Below are positions 5,197-12,824 of a DNA stretch of 18,321 nucleotides, in pieces (positions within the stretch are counted from its first letter, which is position 1; each line of letters opens with the position of its first letter). The DNA comes from Firmicutes bacterium UBA7709 (lineage in GTDB: Bacteria; Bacillota_A; Clostridia; Peptostreptococcales; Anaerovoracaceae), in assembly GCA_002482405.1 (NCBI GenBank), contig DLFX01000297.1, positions 6,493 through 24,813 on the forward strand, in the 5' to 3' direction. The notes under the pieces were generated by a model, which worked only from the letters and a program-made list of their open reading frames with translations, was not told the DNA's origin and did no database searches. A program made the position numbers and the translations under genes.

Positions 5197-7521
5197 CTAT
5201 TTTCCATCCCTTTCCTTTAATGCCCTCCATATCTTTTCAGGCGTGAGTGGCAGGCTGTTGAAGTGGATTCCCGTAGCCCTGGAAACGGCGTTTGCGATAG
5301 CGGGCGCCACGGGCGCGGTGCTGCCCTCTCCGCATTCCTTCGCGCCAAAGGGGCCTTCAGAATCGGGAACGCCGCACAATATGATTTCCACGTCAGGCAT
5401 ATCCAGGGCCGTGGGGAAGTGATAATCGCGGAAGGAAGGATTCAGCATCTTGCCGTTGACGACCTGGCACTCCTCAAAGAGCGTGTATCCGAGGCCCATT
5501 TGCACCGAGCCCTCGATCTGCCCTTCCACCGCTCTCAGATTCAACGGGCGTCCGCAGTCATGAGCAAATACGAAATCTTTCATTTCCACCTGACCGGTCT
5601 CCTCATCCACCTTGACCCTTGCGCCTCCTGTGCTGAAGCTATACGCCGGCGCAAAGTTCGATACGCCTTCGGTATATATTTTCTTGTCGCCCTTGTGAGC
5701 GAAAACTCCCTTGCCGACTACCTCCATGCCTCCGTTTTCCTCCTGGAAGGCAAATACGGCGTCGTTAAAGGACATTCCCTTTTCAGGATCATTCTTTACA
5801 TAGATGCGGTGGTCCCTGCATATGAGAGCCTCTTTATCGACTCCGAGCTTCCGGGCGACGGTATCGATAAGCTGGCGTTTTGCATCCGCCGCCGCTCTCC
5901 GCGTCGCATTTCCCGTGAGGAAGGTTACGCGGCTTCCGTAAGAGCCCGAATCAAAAGGAGTCACCGTCGTATCCGATACAACCACCTTTACCTCGTCCAT
6001 TTTCAAGCCCAGCTCTTCCGCCGCAATTACCGTCATCACGGTGTCGGAGCCCTGTCCGAGATCGTTTGAGCCGGTGAATACCGTCGCGTAGCCCTCTCTG
6101 TTCAGCCTTACGATAACGCAGGCGGAGTAGTACCCAGGGGTATTCAATATGGGGAATCCCGTGCCTGAAACAAAGCCCGAGCTCCCAAAACCGATGCCCT
6201 CTCCCTTGGGCAGCCTGTTTTTCTCCTCTTCCCAGTGCAATGCCCCTGAAGCGGCGTCGATGGTTTCCGAAAAAGCGCAGCTTGTGATCTCCAATCCTGC
6301 AGGGGATTCGTAACCCGGGGTCATGCCGTTGATCTTTCTCAATTCGACGGGGTCGATGTGCAGCGCTTCCGCCACCTCGTCCATGTGAACGTCGTTGGCA
6401 AAGTGCACCTGGCAGGCCGAATATCCCCGCATCGCCCCGGAAACAGGGTTGTTGGTATAAACCCTTTCCGCATAAAAATCCATGTTGGGGGTGACATAGG
6501 GAATTGTTGCCCACTGCAGGGATAAAGCCGTGGCCGGCATTCCCGTACCTCCGTACGCACCGCCGTCCAGGGTATGCCTGCAGCGCTTTGCGATCATCTT
6601 TCCGTCCTTTTTAAAGGCGGTTTCAATCACGAACTTGATGGGATGCCTCGTCCGGCTGGCATAAAACACCTCTTCCCGAGTCAGCACTATTTTGACGGGA
6701 CGTCCTGTCCTCTGCGCCAGCACACAGCAGCAGGCCTCATGGGAAAATTGATCCAGCTTTCCGCCAAAGCCTCCCCCGACATAGGGTTTGATCACCCTTA
6801 ACTGGGATTCGGGAATCCCTAAAACGCTGGCGATCCAAAAGCGACACACGGAAACGGTCTGGGTCGACGACCACAGGGTGTATTCGCCGTTTTCATAGGT
6901 TGCAACCGCCGCGTGGGGCTCCAGCGCGCCGTGGACGATCATATGGGTGCTGTATTCATACCGGTCTGTGTAGTCGGCCTCCGCGAAGGCTTTGTCGGCA
7001 TCGCCTACCTTAAGTTTTGTCGCCATGCCGATATTGTTTTTGGATGCCTCATGAATCAATACCGCCCCGTCTTTTACCGCTTCCTCGGTTGAAAATAAGC
7101 TTGGAAGCTCCTCATACTCCACTTCTATAAGCGACAGCGCCGCATCTGCCGTCGCTTCGTCGATGGCGGCCACCGCCGCAACCTCATCGCCAATCAGGCG
7201 AACCTTTCCCTTTGCGAGAGGGTATTTATCCGCGAGATTTTTTGCAAACTCAGCGTTGCCAAGCCTGCCTGCGTTGAAATCATCTCCTGTTATCACAGCC
7301 TTTACCCCGGGATATGCCTCAGCCTTGCTGGTATCGATGCTTATAATTTTGGCATGGGCGTACGGGCTTCGCAGTATTTTGCCGTAAAGCATGTTGGGAA
7401 ACACGATGTCGCCCGTATACTTGGCGCGTCCCGTCACCTTCGCCTCTCCGTCGACTCTGTTATAATTTGTTCCAACTACTGAAAAATCCTCTGCATCAAC
7501 ATAGGTTCTCTTAGCGCTCAT
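5197..7521 (-). CDS. xdhA: Molybdenum hydroxylase, large Mo-binding subunit (xanthine dehydrogenase family)
   Basis: The 774-residue product matches the Mo-cofactor subunit of xanthine dehydrogenase-type enzymes in full length. It has an N-terminal Ald_Xan_dh domain (about 25-140) and the cofactor motifs GGGFGGK (249-255), AMRGYSACQ (363-371), GSNDLGQGSDT (484-494) and KECGEGSTAP (728-737). Glu732 in the last is the expected catalytic base. The AYRCSFR loop of CO dehydrogenase is absent, so that function is unlikely. The enzyme would hydroxylate an N-heterocycle or aldehyde with water as oxygen donor; which one cannot be told from sequence. It is the last gene of a three-gene operon after the FAD and 2Fe-2S subunits. 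I choose ATG at 7521, six bases after AAGGAGGGG; this leaves 13 bases to the previous stop. No cofactor-insertion gene is in the window. The symbol is used at family level only. Confidence 0.93.
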   Translation of the reverse strand: MSAKRTYVDAEDFSVVGTNYNRVDGEAKVTGRAKYTGDIVFPNMLYGKILRSPYAHAKIISIDTSKAEAYPGVKAVITGDDFNAGRLGNAEFAKNLADKYPLAKGKVRLIGDEVAAVAAIDEATADAALSLIEVEYEELPSLFSTEEAVKDGAVLIHEASKNNIGMATKLKVGDADKAFAEADYTDRYEYSTHMIVHGALEPHAAVATYENGEYTLWSSTQTVSVCRFWIASVLGIPESQLRVIKPYVGGGFGGKLDQFSHEACCCVLAQRTGRPVKIVLTREEVFYASRTRHPIKFVIETAFKKDGKMIAKRCRHTLDGGAYGGTGMPATALSLQWATIPYVTPNMDFYAERVYTNNPVSGAMRGYSACQVHFANDVHMDEVAEALHIDPVELRKINGMTPGYESPAGLEITSCAFSETIDAASGALHWEEEKNRLPKGEGIGFGSSGFVSGTGFPILNTPGYYSACVIVRLNREGYATVFTGSNDLGQGSDTVMTVIAAEELGLKMDEVKVVVSDTTVTPFDSGSYGSRVTFLTGNATRRAAADAKRQLIDTVARKLGVDKEALICRDHRIYVKNDPEKGMSFNDAVFAFQEENGGMEVVGKGVFAHKGDKKIYTEGVSNFAPAYSFSTGGARVKVDEETGQVEMKDFVFAHDCGRPLNLRAVEGQIEGSVQMGLGYTLFEECQVVNGKMLNPSFRDYHFPTALDMPDVEIILCGVPDSEGPFGAKECGEGSTAPVAPAIANAVSRATGIHFNSLPLTPEKIWRALKERDGK

Positions 7522-7534
7522 CCTATTCCCCTCC

Positions 7535-8008
7535 TTATTTGGTTCCGAATTCCGAGGCAACCGACGCGATCGCCTCCACTATTTTTGCATAACCCGTGCA
7601 CCGACAAAGGTTTCCCGCTATCGCGTCCTTGATTTCATACCCCGTAGGGTGCGGGTTTGAATCCAGCAGCGCCTTGGCCGACATGATCATTCCAGGGGTA
7701 CAGTAACCGCACTGCAACGCCCATTTGTCGATGAAAGCCCGCTGAAGGGGAGACAATTTTCCGTTGACGGCGATGCCTTCAATCGTCGTAACCTCTTTCC
7801 CTTCAACCTCTCTCGCCAGGAGAAGGCATGAATTGACGGGAGCACCGTCCAGGAGGATCGTGCAGGCTCCGCATTCCCCTTCCTCGCACCCTTTCTTCGT
7901 ACCCGTGAGCCCGAGATTATCCCTTACAAAATCGAGAAATGTCGTATTATCTTCCACCAGGGCTTCTACCTTTTCCCCGTTCAGCTTAAAGCTCAATATC
8001 TTCTTCAT
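7535..8008 (-). CDS. xdhC: Molybdenum hydroxylase, 2Fe-2S subunit
   Basis: The 157-residue product is the two-cluster ferredoxin subunit of xanthine dehydrogenase-type enzymes and has the normal length. The plant-type cluster is held by Cys41, Cys46, Cys49 and Cys61 (GCEEGECGACT and NSC). The second, helical-domain cluster is held by Cys100 and Cys103 (QCGYCTPGMIM) and Cys135 and Cys137 (NLCRCTGY). All eight cysteines are present. It passes electrons from the Mo centre to FAD. It sits 16 bases after the FAD subunit and 13 bases before the Mo subunit, so the three are co-transcribed. The ribosome site AAGGGG is nine bases from the ATG. The symbol follows the E. coli xdhABC naming. Confidence 0.96.
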   Translation of the reverse strand: MKKILSFKLNGEKVEALVEDNTTFLDFVRDNLGLTGTKKGCEEGECGACTILLDGAPVNSCLLLAREVEGKEVTTIEGIAVNGKLSPLQRAFIDKWALQCGYCTPGMIMSAKALLDSNPHPTGYEIKDAIAGNLCRCTGYAKIVEAIASVASEFGTK

Positions 8009-8024
8009 GATTTACATCCCCTTC

Positions 8025-8897
8025 CTAAGCGTTAATGCTTTCCATCGCTTTTTTTATGGCTCTCTTTGTAAATACCCTCACCATGTCCTGCCTGTATTCG
8101 GCGGAAGCCCTCACGTCCGATATGGGGCAGCAGTTTTCCATCGCCGCAATCGCAGCCGCCTCGATAACATCGTCCGTCATCTCTTTGCCGATCAGCATTT
8201 CTTCCGCCTTGAGCGCCCTGATGGGGGTGGCGGCCACCGCTCCAAGGGCTATCTTCGCGTCTTTGCATCTGTCGTTTTCAAGGGTAATAGAGGCCGCAAC
8301 TCCCACGATTGCGAGGTCCATGGCTTTTCTGTACGCGTGCTTGACATATGCCGCCCCCTGCCCGGGCTTCATCTCGGGAATGGTTATCTCCGTTACGATT
8401 TCACCCTGTTCGAGTATCGTCTTTTTAGGCCCCTTGAACAGCTTTTCCGCGTCGATTTTGCTGGGACCTGCCGGACCTTCCGTATGTACGGTGGCCTCAA
8501 GGACGATCAAGATCGGCGCCGTATCGCAGGAGGGCGACGCATTGCAGATATTGCCTGCCATGGTTCCCTTGCTCCTCACCTGGGTCGACGCCACATAATG
8601 AGCCGAGTCCGCCACGGCGGGGTAATATTTCTTCACAGTTTCCGACTTTTCGATGGATCTTAAGGTCGTGAGAGCGCCGATCTTCAGGCCCTTTTCCGGA
8701 ATGTACTCAAGGGCGTCCAAAGCGTCGATTCCCTTTAAATCCACGATGTACTCAGGCTTTATCGCCTTCTCCTTCATCAGGACCAGCAAGTCGGTTCCCC
8801 CCGCCATGACCCTGCAGCCCGGACCGAGCTGAGATACCAGGCTGATGGCTTCTTCCAGCGACTGAGGTGCAAGATACTCAAATTTTGGAAATATCAT
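8025..8897 (-). CDS. xdhB: Molybdenum hydroxylase, FAD-binding subunit
   Basis: The 290-residue product has the PCMH-type FAD domain of CoxM/XdhB proteins. AGGTDLLVLMK (32-42) and GTMAGNICNASPSCD (111-125) are the two flavin-binding segments, and a C-terminal CO_deh_flav_C domain fills the last 110 residues. It takes electrons from the 2Fe-2S subunit and hands them to NAD+ or another acceptor. It is the first gene of the operon, preceded by AAGGAGG six bases before the ATG and by a sigma-54 promoter about 30 bases before the start of translation. The length is normal. No residue identifies the electron acceptor. Confidence 0.94.
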   Translation of the reverse strand: MIFPKFEYLAPQSLEEAISLVSQLGPGCRVMAGGTDLLVLMKEKAIKPEYIVDLKGIDALDALEYIPEKGLKIGALTTLRSIEKSETVKKYYPAVADSAHYVASTQVRSKGTMAGNICNASPSCDTAPILIVLEATVHTEGPAGPSKIDAEKLFKGPKKTILEQGEIVTEITIPEMKPGQGAAYVKHAYRKAMDLAIVGVAASITLENDRCKDAKIALGAVAATPIRALKAEEMLIGKEMTDDVIEAAAIAAMENCCPISDVRASAEYRQDMVRVFTKRAIKKAMESINA

Positions 8898-8939
8898 AAT
8901 TTGCCTCCTTGTGAAAAATTTATTTTACATATTGATAAG

Positions 8940-8954
8940 GCAATTTCCGTGCCA
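8940..8954 (-). promoter_or_regulatory. Sigma-54 (-24/-12) promoter of the molybdenum hydroxylase operon
   Basis: On the minus strand TGGCACGGAAATTGC reads the sigma-54 consensus TGGCAC-N5-TTGC without mismatch. The invariant GG and GC lie exactly 10 bases apart. The predicted start is near 8928, about 30 bases before the ATG. The divergent neighbour encodes a GAFTGA-type activator, the protein such a promoter needs. Confidence 0.92.
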
Positions 8955-9002
8955 ATATAAGAACCGCCGTAAATTCGGGGATTCTAAGCAGCAGGACGCC
9001 GT

Positions 9003-9044
9003 TTTCGTCATATATCGCAAATTCATTCGCCGCATATGACGAAA
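9003..9044. promoter_or_regulatory. Inverted-repeat activator site (UAS)
   Basis: TTTCGTCATAT (9003-9013) and its exact reverse complement ATATGACGAAA (9034-9044) are separated by 20 bases, so the half-sites are 31 bp apart, about three helical turns. They lie roughly 75-116 bases upstream of the predicted sigma-54 start, the usual place for activator sites. The inner flanks CGCAA (9016-9020) and TTCGCC (9026-9031) make each arm part of an imperfect dyad, so two dimers could bind. The right arm ends five bases before the activator's own -35 box. Confidence 0.7.
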
Positions 9045-9048
9045 TTTC

Positions 9049-9078
9049 TTGACTTTATCAATGCGAAAACGCTAATAT
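9049..9078 (+). promoter_or_regulatory. Sigma-70/A promoter of the activator gene
   Basis: TTGACT (9049-9054), an 18-base spacer and TAATAT (9073-9078) point to the right, ending 68 bases before the activator start codon. The inverted repeat borders the -35 box, so bound activator could affect its own transcription. Confidence 0.65.
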
Positions 9079-9145
9079 AAGATTAATAGAACTAGAGTGT
9101 TTTTATTTTCAGCCGTCGATAAAATGGCGCTGTTGAAAGGATGCT

Positions 9146-10669
9146 ATGGAAATGAATTCAAGGGAATATGAGTTTTTCAACGAAGTGACCCTGGCTATCT
9201 GCAGCAGCCTCAAAATTGAATCCGCGATGCACAGAGCAATCGGGCATATTTTAAAATATATGCCTGTGGATGATATGTATCTTTCCCATTACAGTTTCAC
9301 TACCAACACCTATACCATTGTCGCCCATGCAAACAGGGATTCCGGTGAGGTGCTGAACAAAAAATTTGACATGCCGGAATGGATCATGCAAACCATCAGG
9401 GATTTTAAAACCACTAAAATGGCGGCTGTCATAAACGACTGCTCCCTCGACCCCGTCCTGGCAACCTTTTTCGTCCGTGAAGCCTCTGATCAAAGCTCAT
9501 GCATTATTCTTCCCCTCGACCTGGATTCCAATATTATAGGCACTCTTCTGATTTTCACAAGAAACCCCGGGGGATATTCAACGTCCGACGCCAGTCTTCT
9601 CGCCCCTGTCTCCAGGCCCTTTGCCATATCAATGTGCAACGCGATGAAATATATCGAAGTCAACCGCCTCAAGGAAAACCTCGCATATGAAAACAGAAAG
9701 CTCAAGGAGATAATAAGGTACAACAGCAGCTCCGAAGTGATCGGGAGAAATACAGGGCTGAAAAATGCGCTTCAAATGATCCAGCTTGCGGCGCCGTACA
9801 ACAATCCCATTCTCCTTTTAGGGGAGACCGGAACCGGAAAGGAAGTGCTCGCCGAAGAGATACATCTGATGTCGGCAAGGGTAAACGGGCCATTCATAAA
9901 GGTAAACTGCGGAGCGATACCGGAAACCCTGGTGGACAGCGAGCTGTTCGGATATGAAAAAGGGGCCTTTACCGGCGCCGCGAAACTAAAGATAGGAAAA
10001 TTTGAAAGGGCGAACAACGGCACCATCTTTTTAGACGAAGTGGGAGAGTTGACGCCTGAAGCGCAGGTCAGGCTTCTCAGAGTTCTCGAGCAAAAAGAAA
10101 TCGAACGCGTCGGCGGAAGCGAAACCTTAAACGTCGACATCCGCATTATCTCCGCCACCCATAAAAACCTCGAGGATATGGTCAAAAAAGGGAGCTTTCG
10201 CGAAGACCTCTATTTCAGGTTGAACGCTTTTCCAGTCATCGTTCCCCCACTGCGGGAAAGAAAAATGGATATCCCGTTGTTTATAGAGTACTTCCTTAAA
10301 AACACCGCAAAGGAGATGGGCCTCAGAGAAATTCCGAAAATATCGGACTTGGAAATTCAAAATCTACTGGACTATAACTGGCCCGGAAATATAAGGGAGC
10401 TGAAAAATGTCGTTGAAAGGGCAATGATACTGGGAAGAAACAGCGATGCGATCCACTTCAGCGAATTGCTGCCCGGAAGCAGGAGCACGCCTGTCTTTAA
10501 GGAAACGGGGGATGAATTCCAAAGCCTTGAGGACAACATGCTGTGCCATATAAGCAACGCCCTGAAGCAATCCAACGGGAAGATAAGCGGGCCCGGAGGC
10601 GCTGCGGAGCTTCTCGGAATCAACCAGAGCACATTGAGGCACCGCATGAAGAAGCTGGGCCTGCTGTAA
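9146..10669 (+). CDS. Sigma-54-dependent transcriptional activator (GAF / AAA+ / Fis HTH)
   Basis: The 507-residue product has three parts. An N-terminal GAF-like sensor covers about 15-170, followed by a charged helical linker (about 170-195). The central AAA+ domain (about 198-430) has Walker A GETGTGKE (226-233), the sigma-54 contact loop GAFTGA (273-278), Walker B TIFLDE (293-298) and the FREDLYFRL segment with arginine fingers (351-359). A Fis-type helix-turn-helix closes the protein (GGAAELLGINQSTLRHRM, 484-501). There is no receiver domain, so it should answer to a ligand bound by the GAF domain rather than to phosphorylation. It is divergent to the molybdenum hydroxylase operon, whose promoter is of the sigma-54 type, and is thus its likely activator. 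The ATG at 9146 has AAGG five bases upstream; ATG 9152 is an alternative. The inducer is unknown. Confidence 0.95.
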   Translation: MEMNSREYEFFNEVTLAICSSLKIESAMHRAIGHILKYMPVDDMYLSHYSFTTNTYTIVAHANRDSGEVLNKKFDMPEWIMQTIRDFKTTKMAAVINDCSLDPVLATFFVREASDQSSCIILPLDLDSNIIGTLLIFTRNPGGYSTSDASLLAPVSRPFAISMCNAMKYIEVNRLKENLAYENRKLKEIIRYNSSSEVIGRNTGLKNALQMIQLAAPYNNPILLLGETGTGKEVLAEEIHLMSARVNGPFIKVNCGAIPETLVDSELFGYEKGAFTGAAKLKIGKFERANNGTIFLDEVGELTPEAQVRLLRVLEQKEIERVGGSETLNVDIRIISATHKNLEDMVKKGSFREDLYFRLNAFPVIVPPLRERKMDIPLFIEYFLKNTAKEMGLREIPKISDLEIQNLLDYNWPGNIRELKNVVERAMILGRNSDAIHFSELLPGSRSTPVFKETGDEFQSLEDNMLCHISNALKQSNGKISGPGGAAELLGINQSTLRHRMKKLGLL

Positions 10670-10690
10670 TATCTTGATTTATAAGGCAAA

Positions 10691-10710
10691 GGGCGGCACA
10701 AAGGCCGCCC
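10691..10710 (+). terminator. Terminator candidate after the activator gene
   Basis: GGGCGGC and GCCGCCC pair perfectly around the loop ACAAAG, 22 bases after the activator stop. The following CTCTTCATAT is only moderately T-rich, so the hairpin is clear but termination strength is uncertain. Confidence 0.6.
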
Positions 10711-10734
10711 CTCTTCATATATGACTGCTTTGCG

Positions 10735-10965
10735 ATGAATCAGACCGATTTGCGGGTTATTCGCAGCAAGAAATTGATCCAAGAGGCCTTTTTTGAACTG
10801 ATGGAAGAGAAGGGATATCAAAATTTAACGATTAAGGATATCTCAGAGCGTGCAAGGCTTGCTGTCCGGGGAACCGGGCGATCTCCTGAACTCCTGCTTG
10901 ATCTGTCCGCAAAAACAAGAGATAGGCAATTGCCCTCCGGTGGGCAGCACCTATCTCTTTGCTAG
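10735..10965 (+). pseudogene. Truncated TetR-family regulator, N-terminal HTH only
   Basis: Residues 1-42 (to about 10860) read as the start of a TetR-type DNA-binding domain: RSKKLIQEAFFELMEEKGYQ, then LTIKDISERARL. The recognition helix that should follow, usually with a TFYxHF/Y motif, is missing. The frame instead runs through unrelated sequence to a stop at 10965, so there is no ligand-binding domain. No ribosome site precedes the ATG. The gene is a decayed or deleted remnant. Between its break point and the aldolase stop (10861-11028) lie a long hairpin and, on the minus strand, a short coding-like tail near 10956-11010 (GQIYEKAFDSFRELAKR) that I cannot assign. Confidence 0.7.
10911..10960 (-). 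terminator. Terminator of the sugar operon
   Basis: A 10-bp perfect outer stem (10917-10926 with 10950-10959, AAGAGATAGG) encloses a second stem, TGCCC/GGGCA (10931-10935, 10942-10946). On the minus strand it is followed by TGTTTTTGC. It lies about 70 bases past the aldolase stop, where the long minus-strand operon should end. Confidence 0.65.
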
Positions 10966-11028
10966 CTCTCTGAATGAATCAAAGGCTTTCTCATAAATCT
11001 GACCGCAGTTCTTCCTGTTTCAGGGCGG

Positions 11029-11673
11029 CTATCTCTGACCATAAATATTTTTTACAAAGTACATCATGGCGGCGATGTTTTCGTCGGAAATCTTTACGCA
11101 CTCTTTTCCCATCGCTTTCACCATATAATAGATTTGTGCGGTTACTTCAAGCACTGTGGATACTTTAAAGGCGGCTTCCATGTTGTCTCCGACGCACACC
11201 GCGCCATGGCACATCAAGAGGCAGGCGTTTGCTTCCTTGCCCAGGGCCGTCACGCAGTTCTCCGCCAGCTCGGCTGATCCCGGAAGCGCGTAGACAGCCG
11301 TCTTAACGATGCCGCCAAGGGTTTGGGCCGCCTCGTCGATGACCAGGGGAATGTCTTCTCCGACGCTGGAAAACACCGTGGAATAGATCGGATGGGTATG
11401 GACGATGGCATTTACTTCAGGCCGTGCCTTGTAAACTCCGAGGTGGAGGTCCCTTTCAATGGTGGGCTTCCTGACCCCTTCCACGGTATTCCCCTCCAGA
11501 TCGCAGACGACCACGTCGTCTTCTGTAATCTTTGAGTAATCCATTCCGCTTGGCGTCAGGTAAACCCAGTTTGTCTCCGTGTCCCGACAGCTTATATTTC
11601 CCCATGTTCCCACCGTCTGTCCGGAGTTAAGCATCCGGAGCCCGGAATCTACGATCAGTTTTTTAAAATTCAT
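11029..11673 (-). CDS. Class II aldolase, L-fuculose-phosphate-aldolase type
   Basis: The 214-residue product has the length and motifs of FucA-type zinc aldolases: GNIS (25-28), TPSGMDY (40-46), the catalytic Glu73 in TIERDLH, the zinc ligands His92 and His94 in VHTHPIYST, and His156 in CHGAV. Glu73, His92 and His94 have the same numbers as in E. coli FucA. Such enzymes split a ketose 1-phosphate into dihydroxyacetone phosphate and an aldehyde (lactaldehyde from 6-deoxyhexoses, glycolaldehyde from pentoses). It is the last gene of the operon, downstream of a sugar transporter and a rhamnulokinase-like kinase, so a deoxyhexulose or deoxypentulose phosphate is likely. Family members also include epimerases, but the catalytic Glu favours an aldolase. 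AAAGGAAT lies about six bases before the ATG. Confidence 0.88.
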   Translation of the reverse strand: MNFKKLIVDSGLRMLNSGQTVGTWGNISCRDTETNWVYLTPSGMDYSKITEDDVVVCDLEGNTVEGVRKPTIERDLHLGVYKARPEVNAIVHTHPIYSTVFSSVGEDIPLVIDEAAQTLGGIVKTAVYALPGSAELAENCVTALGKEANACLLMCHGAVCVGDNMEAAFKVSTVLEVTAQIYYMVKAMGKECVKISDENIAAMMYFVKNIYGQR

Positions 11674-11697
11674 TGGTTTATTCCTTTCACTTCATTG

Positions 11698-11743
11698 AAA
11701 CGGCCGCGACCGTCGTATCGCTATGACGCCCGCGGCCGTTTTT
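11698..11743 (-). promoter_or_regulatory. Long intercistronic stem-loop between binding-protein and aldolase genes
   Basis: Arms AAACGGCCGCG (11698-11708) and CGCGGCCGTTT (11731-11741) pair perfectly. After a small 2x2 internal loop, a 7-bp inner stem (11711-11717 with 11722-11728) closes on TCGC. In the direction of transcription only TTTC follows, so it likely acts as a partial terminator or as protection for the upstream mRNA, lowering aldolase relative to binding protein. In the other direction a T5 run follows. Confidence 0.75.
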
Positions 11744-11765
11744 GATCACGATATGTTTTAACGAA

Positions 11766-12770
11766 TCAATCAGCGTATTTCGCGCAATACTCCTGATGTT
11801 CTTTCACATTTTCAGGTAAGATCAGCTTGGCGCCGGTGTCGATATTCTGCTCCACATCTTCGCCCTTTATCATCTTAACCGCGTTTTCAACGCCCAGGAT
11901 TCCCATTTCCGCCGGGAATTGAGCGACCGATCCGTAAAGTTCGCCGGATGCGATCATGTTGAGCGCTTCGGAGATGCCGTCAAAGCCGATCACCTTGATC
12001 TGGTCGGTTTTGTTGGCTTCTTTTACCGCGCGGACCGCGCCGATGGCCATTCCGTCATTGCCGCAGTAGATCAACTCCACATCGGGATTTGCGGTCAGTA
12101 TGTTCTGTGTCGCCGCATAGCCTTGATCGACTTCCCAGTTTGCGGACTGTTCCGCCACAACCTTGATCGCGTCTCCTGCGCCTTCAATAAATCCATTTCT
12201 TCTGTCAGCCGCGTTCTGCTGTCCTTCGATTCCGGTGAGGATCGCCGTCTTTGTTCCCGGATTGAAGTGAGCTTTCACGTATTCTCCCGCGGTCTTTGCG
12301 CCGGCGTAGTTATCGGTGCCGTAGAACGGTACCGTCATGCCTGCTTCTTTCAGCACTGAATCGTCCAATTTTGTGTCGAGATTGATAACTGGGATGTTGG
12401 CGTCTTTGCACTTTTTCAGAGCGGCAGCCAGGCCCTCCGAGGAGCTGGGAACGATACAGATCGCATCCACACCCGAAGTGATCATGTTCTCTACGATCGT
12501 CAGCTGTTCCGCCGCGCTTGCGTGCTGGTCGCCGGCCTGAACGTTCAGCTCAATGCCCAACTCTGCAGCTTTCTGTTTTGCTCCGTTTACCATGGTGATA
12601 AAGTATTCGTTGTTCAACGTCATGGGAATAAAACCGATCACGGTTTTGTCGCCGCCTCCGGAGCTTCCGGAATCCGCCGGCGCTTTGTCATCCGGCTTGG
12701 ATCCGCAGCCCGCCATCACCGCGGAGACCGCCAACAATAGAGCCAAAATAATCGCTAACCTTTTTTTCAT
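11766..12770 (-). CDS. Sugar ABC transporter, substrate-binding lipoprotein (RbsB/Peripla_BP_4 type)
   Basis: The 334-residue product starts with a lipoprotein signal that ends in MAGC, with lipidated Cys22, followed by a Ser/Gly/Asp-rich linker (23-41). The mature part is a two-lobed type I periplasmic-binding fold of the ribose/galactose kind: VIGFIPMTLNNEYF at the start, then GVDAICIVPSSSEGL, PVINLDTKL, NAADRRNGF and IGFDGISEALNMIASGELYG. It captures the sugar outside the membrane and delivers it to the permease and ATPase encoded just upstream. The exact sugar is not readable; family and context suggest a deoxy-sugar or pentose. AGGAAAG lies before the ATG. Stem-loops lie on both sides of the cistron. 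Confidence 0.94.
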   Translation of the reverse strand: MKKRLAIILALLLAVSAVMAGCGSKPDDKAPADSGSSGGGDKTVIGFIPMTLNNEYFITMVNGAKQKAAELGIELNVQAGDQHASAAEQLTIVENMITSGVDAICIVPSSSEGLAAALKKCKDANIPVINLDTKLDDSVLKEAGMTVPFYGTDNYAGAKTAGEYVKAHFNPGTKTAILTGIEGQQNAADRRNGFIEGAGDAIKVVAEQSANWEVDQGYAATQNILTANPDVELIYCGNDGMAIGAVRAVKEANKTDQIKVIGFDGISEALNMIASGELYGSVAQFPAEMGILGVENAVKMIKGEDVEQNIDTGAKLILPENVKEHQEYCAKYAD

Positions 12771-12792
12771 TTTCTTTCCTCCTCAATTATCT

Positions 12793-12814
12793 TAACACCA
12801 AATAGCTGGTGTTA
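12793..12814 (-). promoter_or_regulatory. Stem-loop before the binding-protein gene
   Basis: TAACACCA and TGGTGTTA form a perfect 8-bp palindrome around AATAGC, between the permease stop (12825) and the binding-protein start (12770). In the mRNA it lies about 12 bases before the ribosome site. It could be an RNA stability element, a processing site or a DNA operator; no T run follows, so it is not a terminator. Confidence 0.55.
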
Positions 12815-12824
12815 GAAACGGTCG

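Noticed and set aside
5048..5230. Minus-strand 60-codon frame after the Mo subunit
   Set aside because: It starts inside the Mo subunit gene without a ribosome site, runs through the putative terminator hairpin and resembles nothing known.
5263..6069. Plus-strand 268-codon frame
   Set aside because: It lies wholly antisense to the Mo subunit gene, has no family motif and arises from the GC-rich codon pattern of that gene.
7764..8663. Plus-strand 299-codon frame
   Set aside because: It is antisense to the 2Fe-2S and FAD subunit genes, spans their junction and has no recognisable domain.
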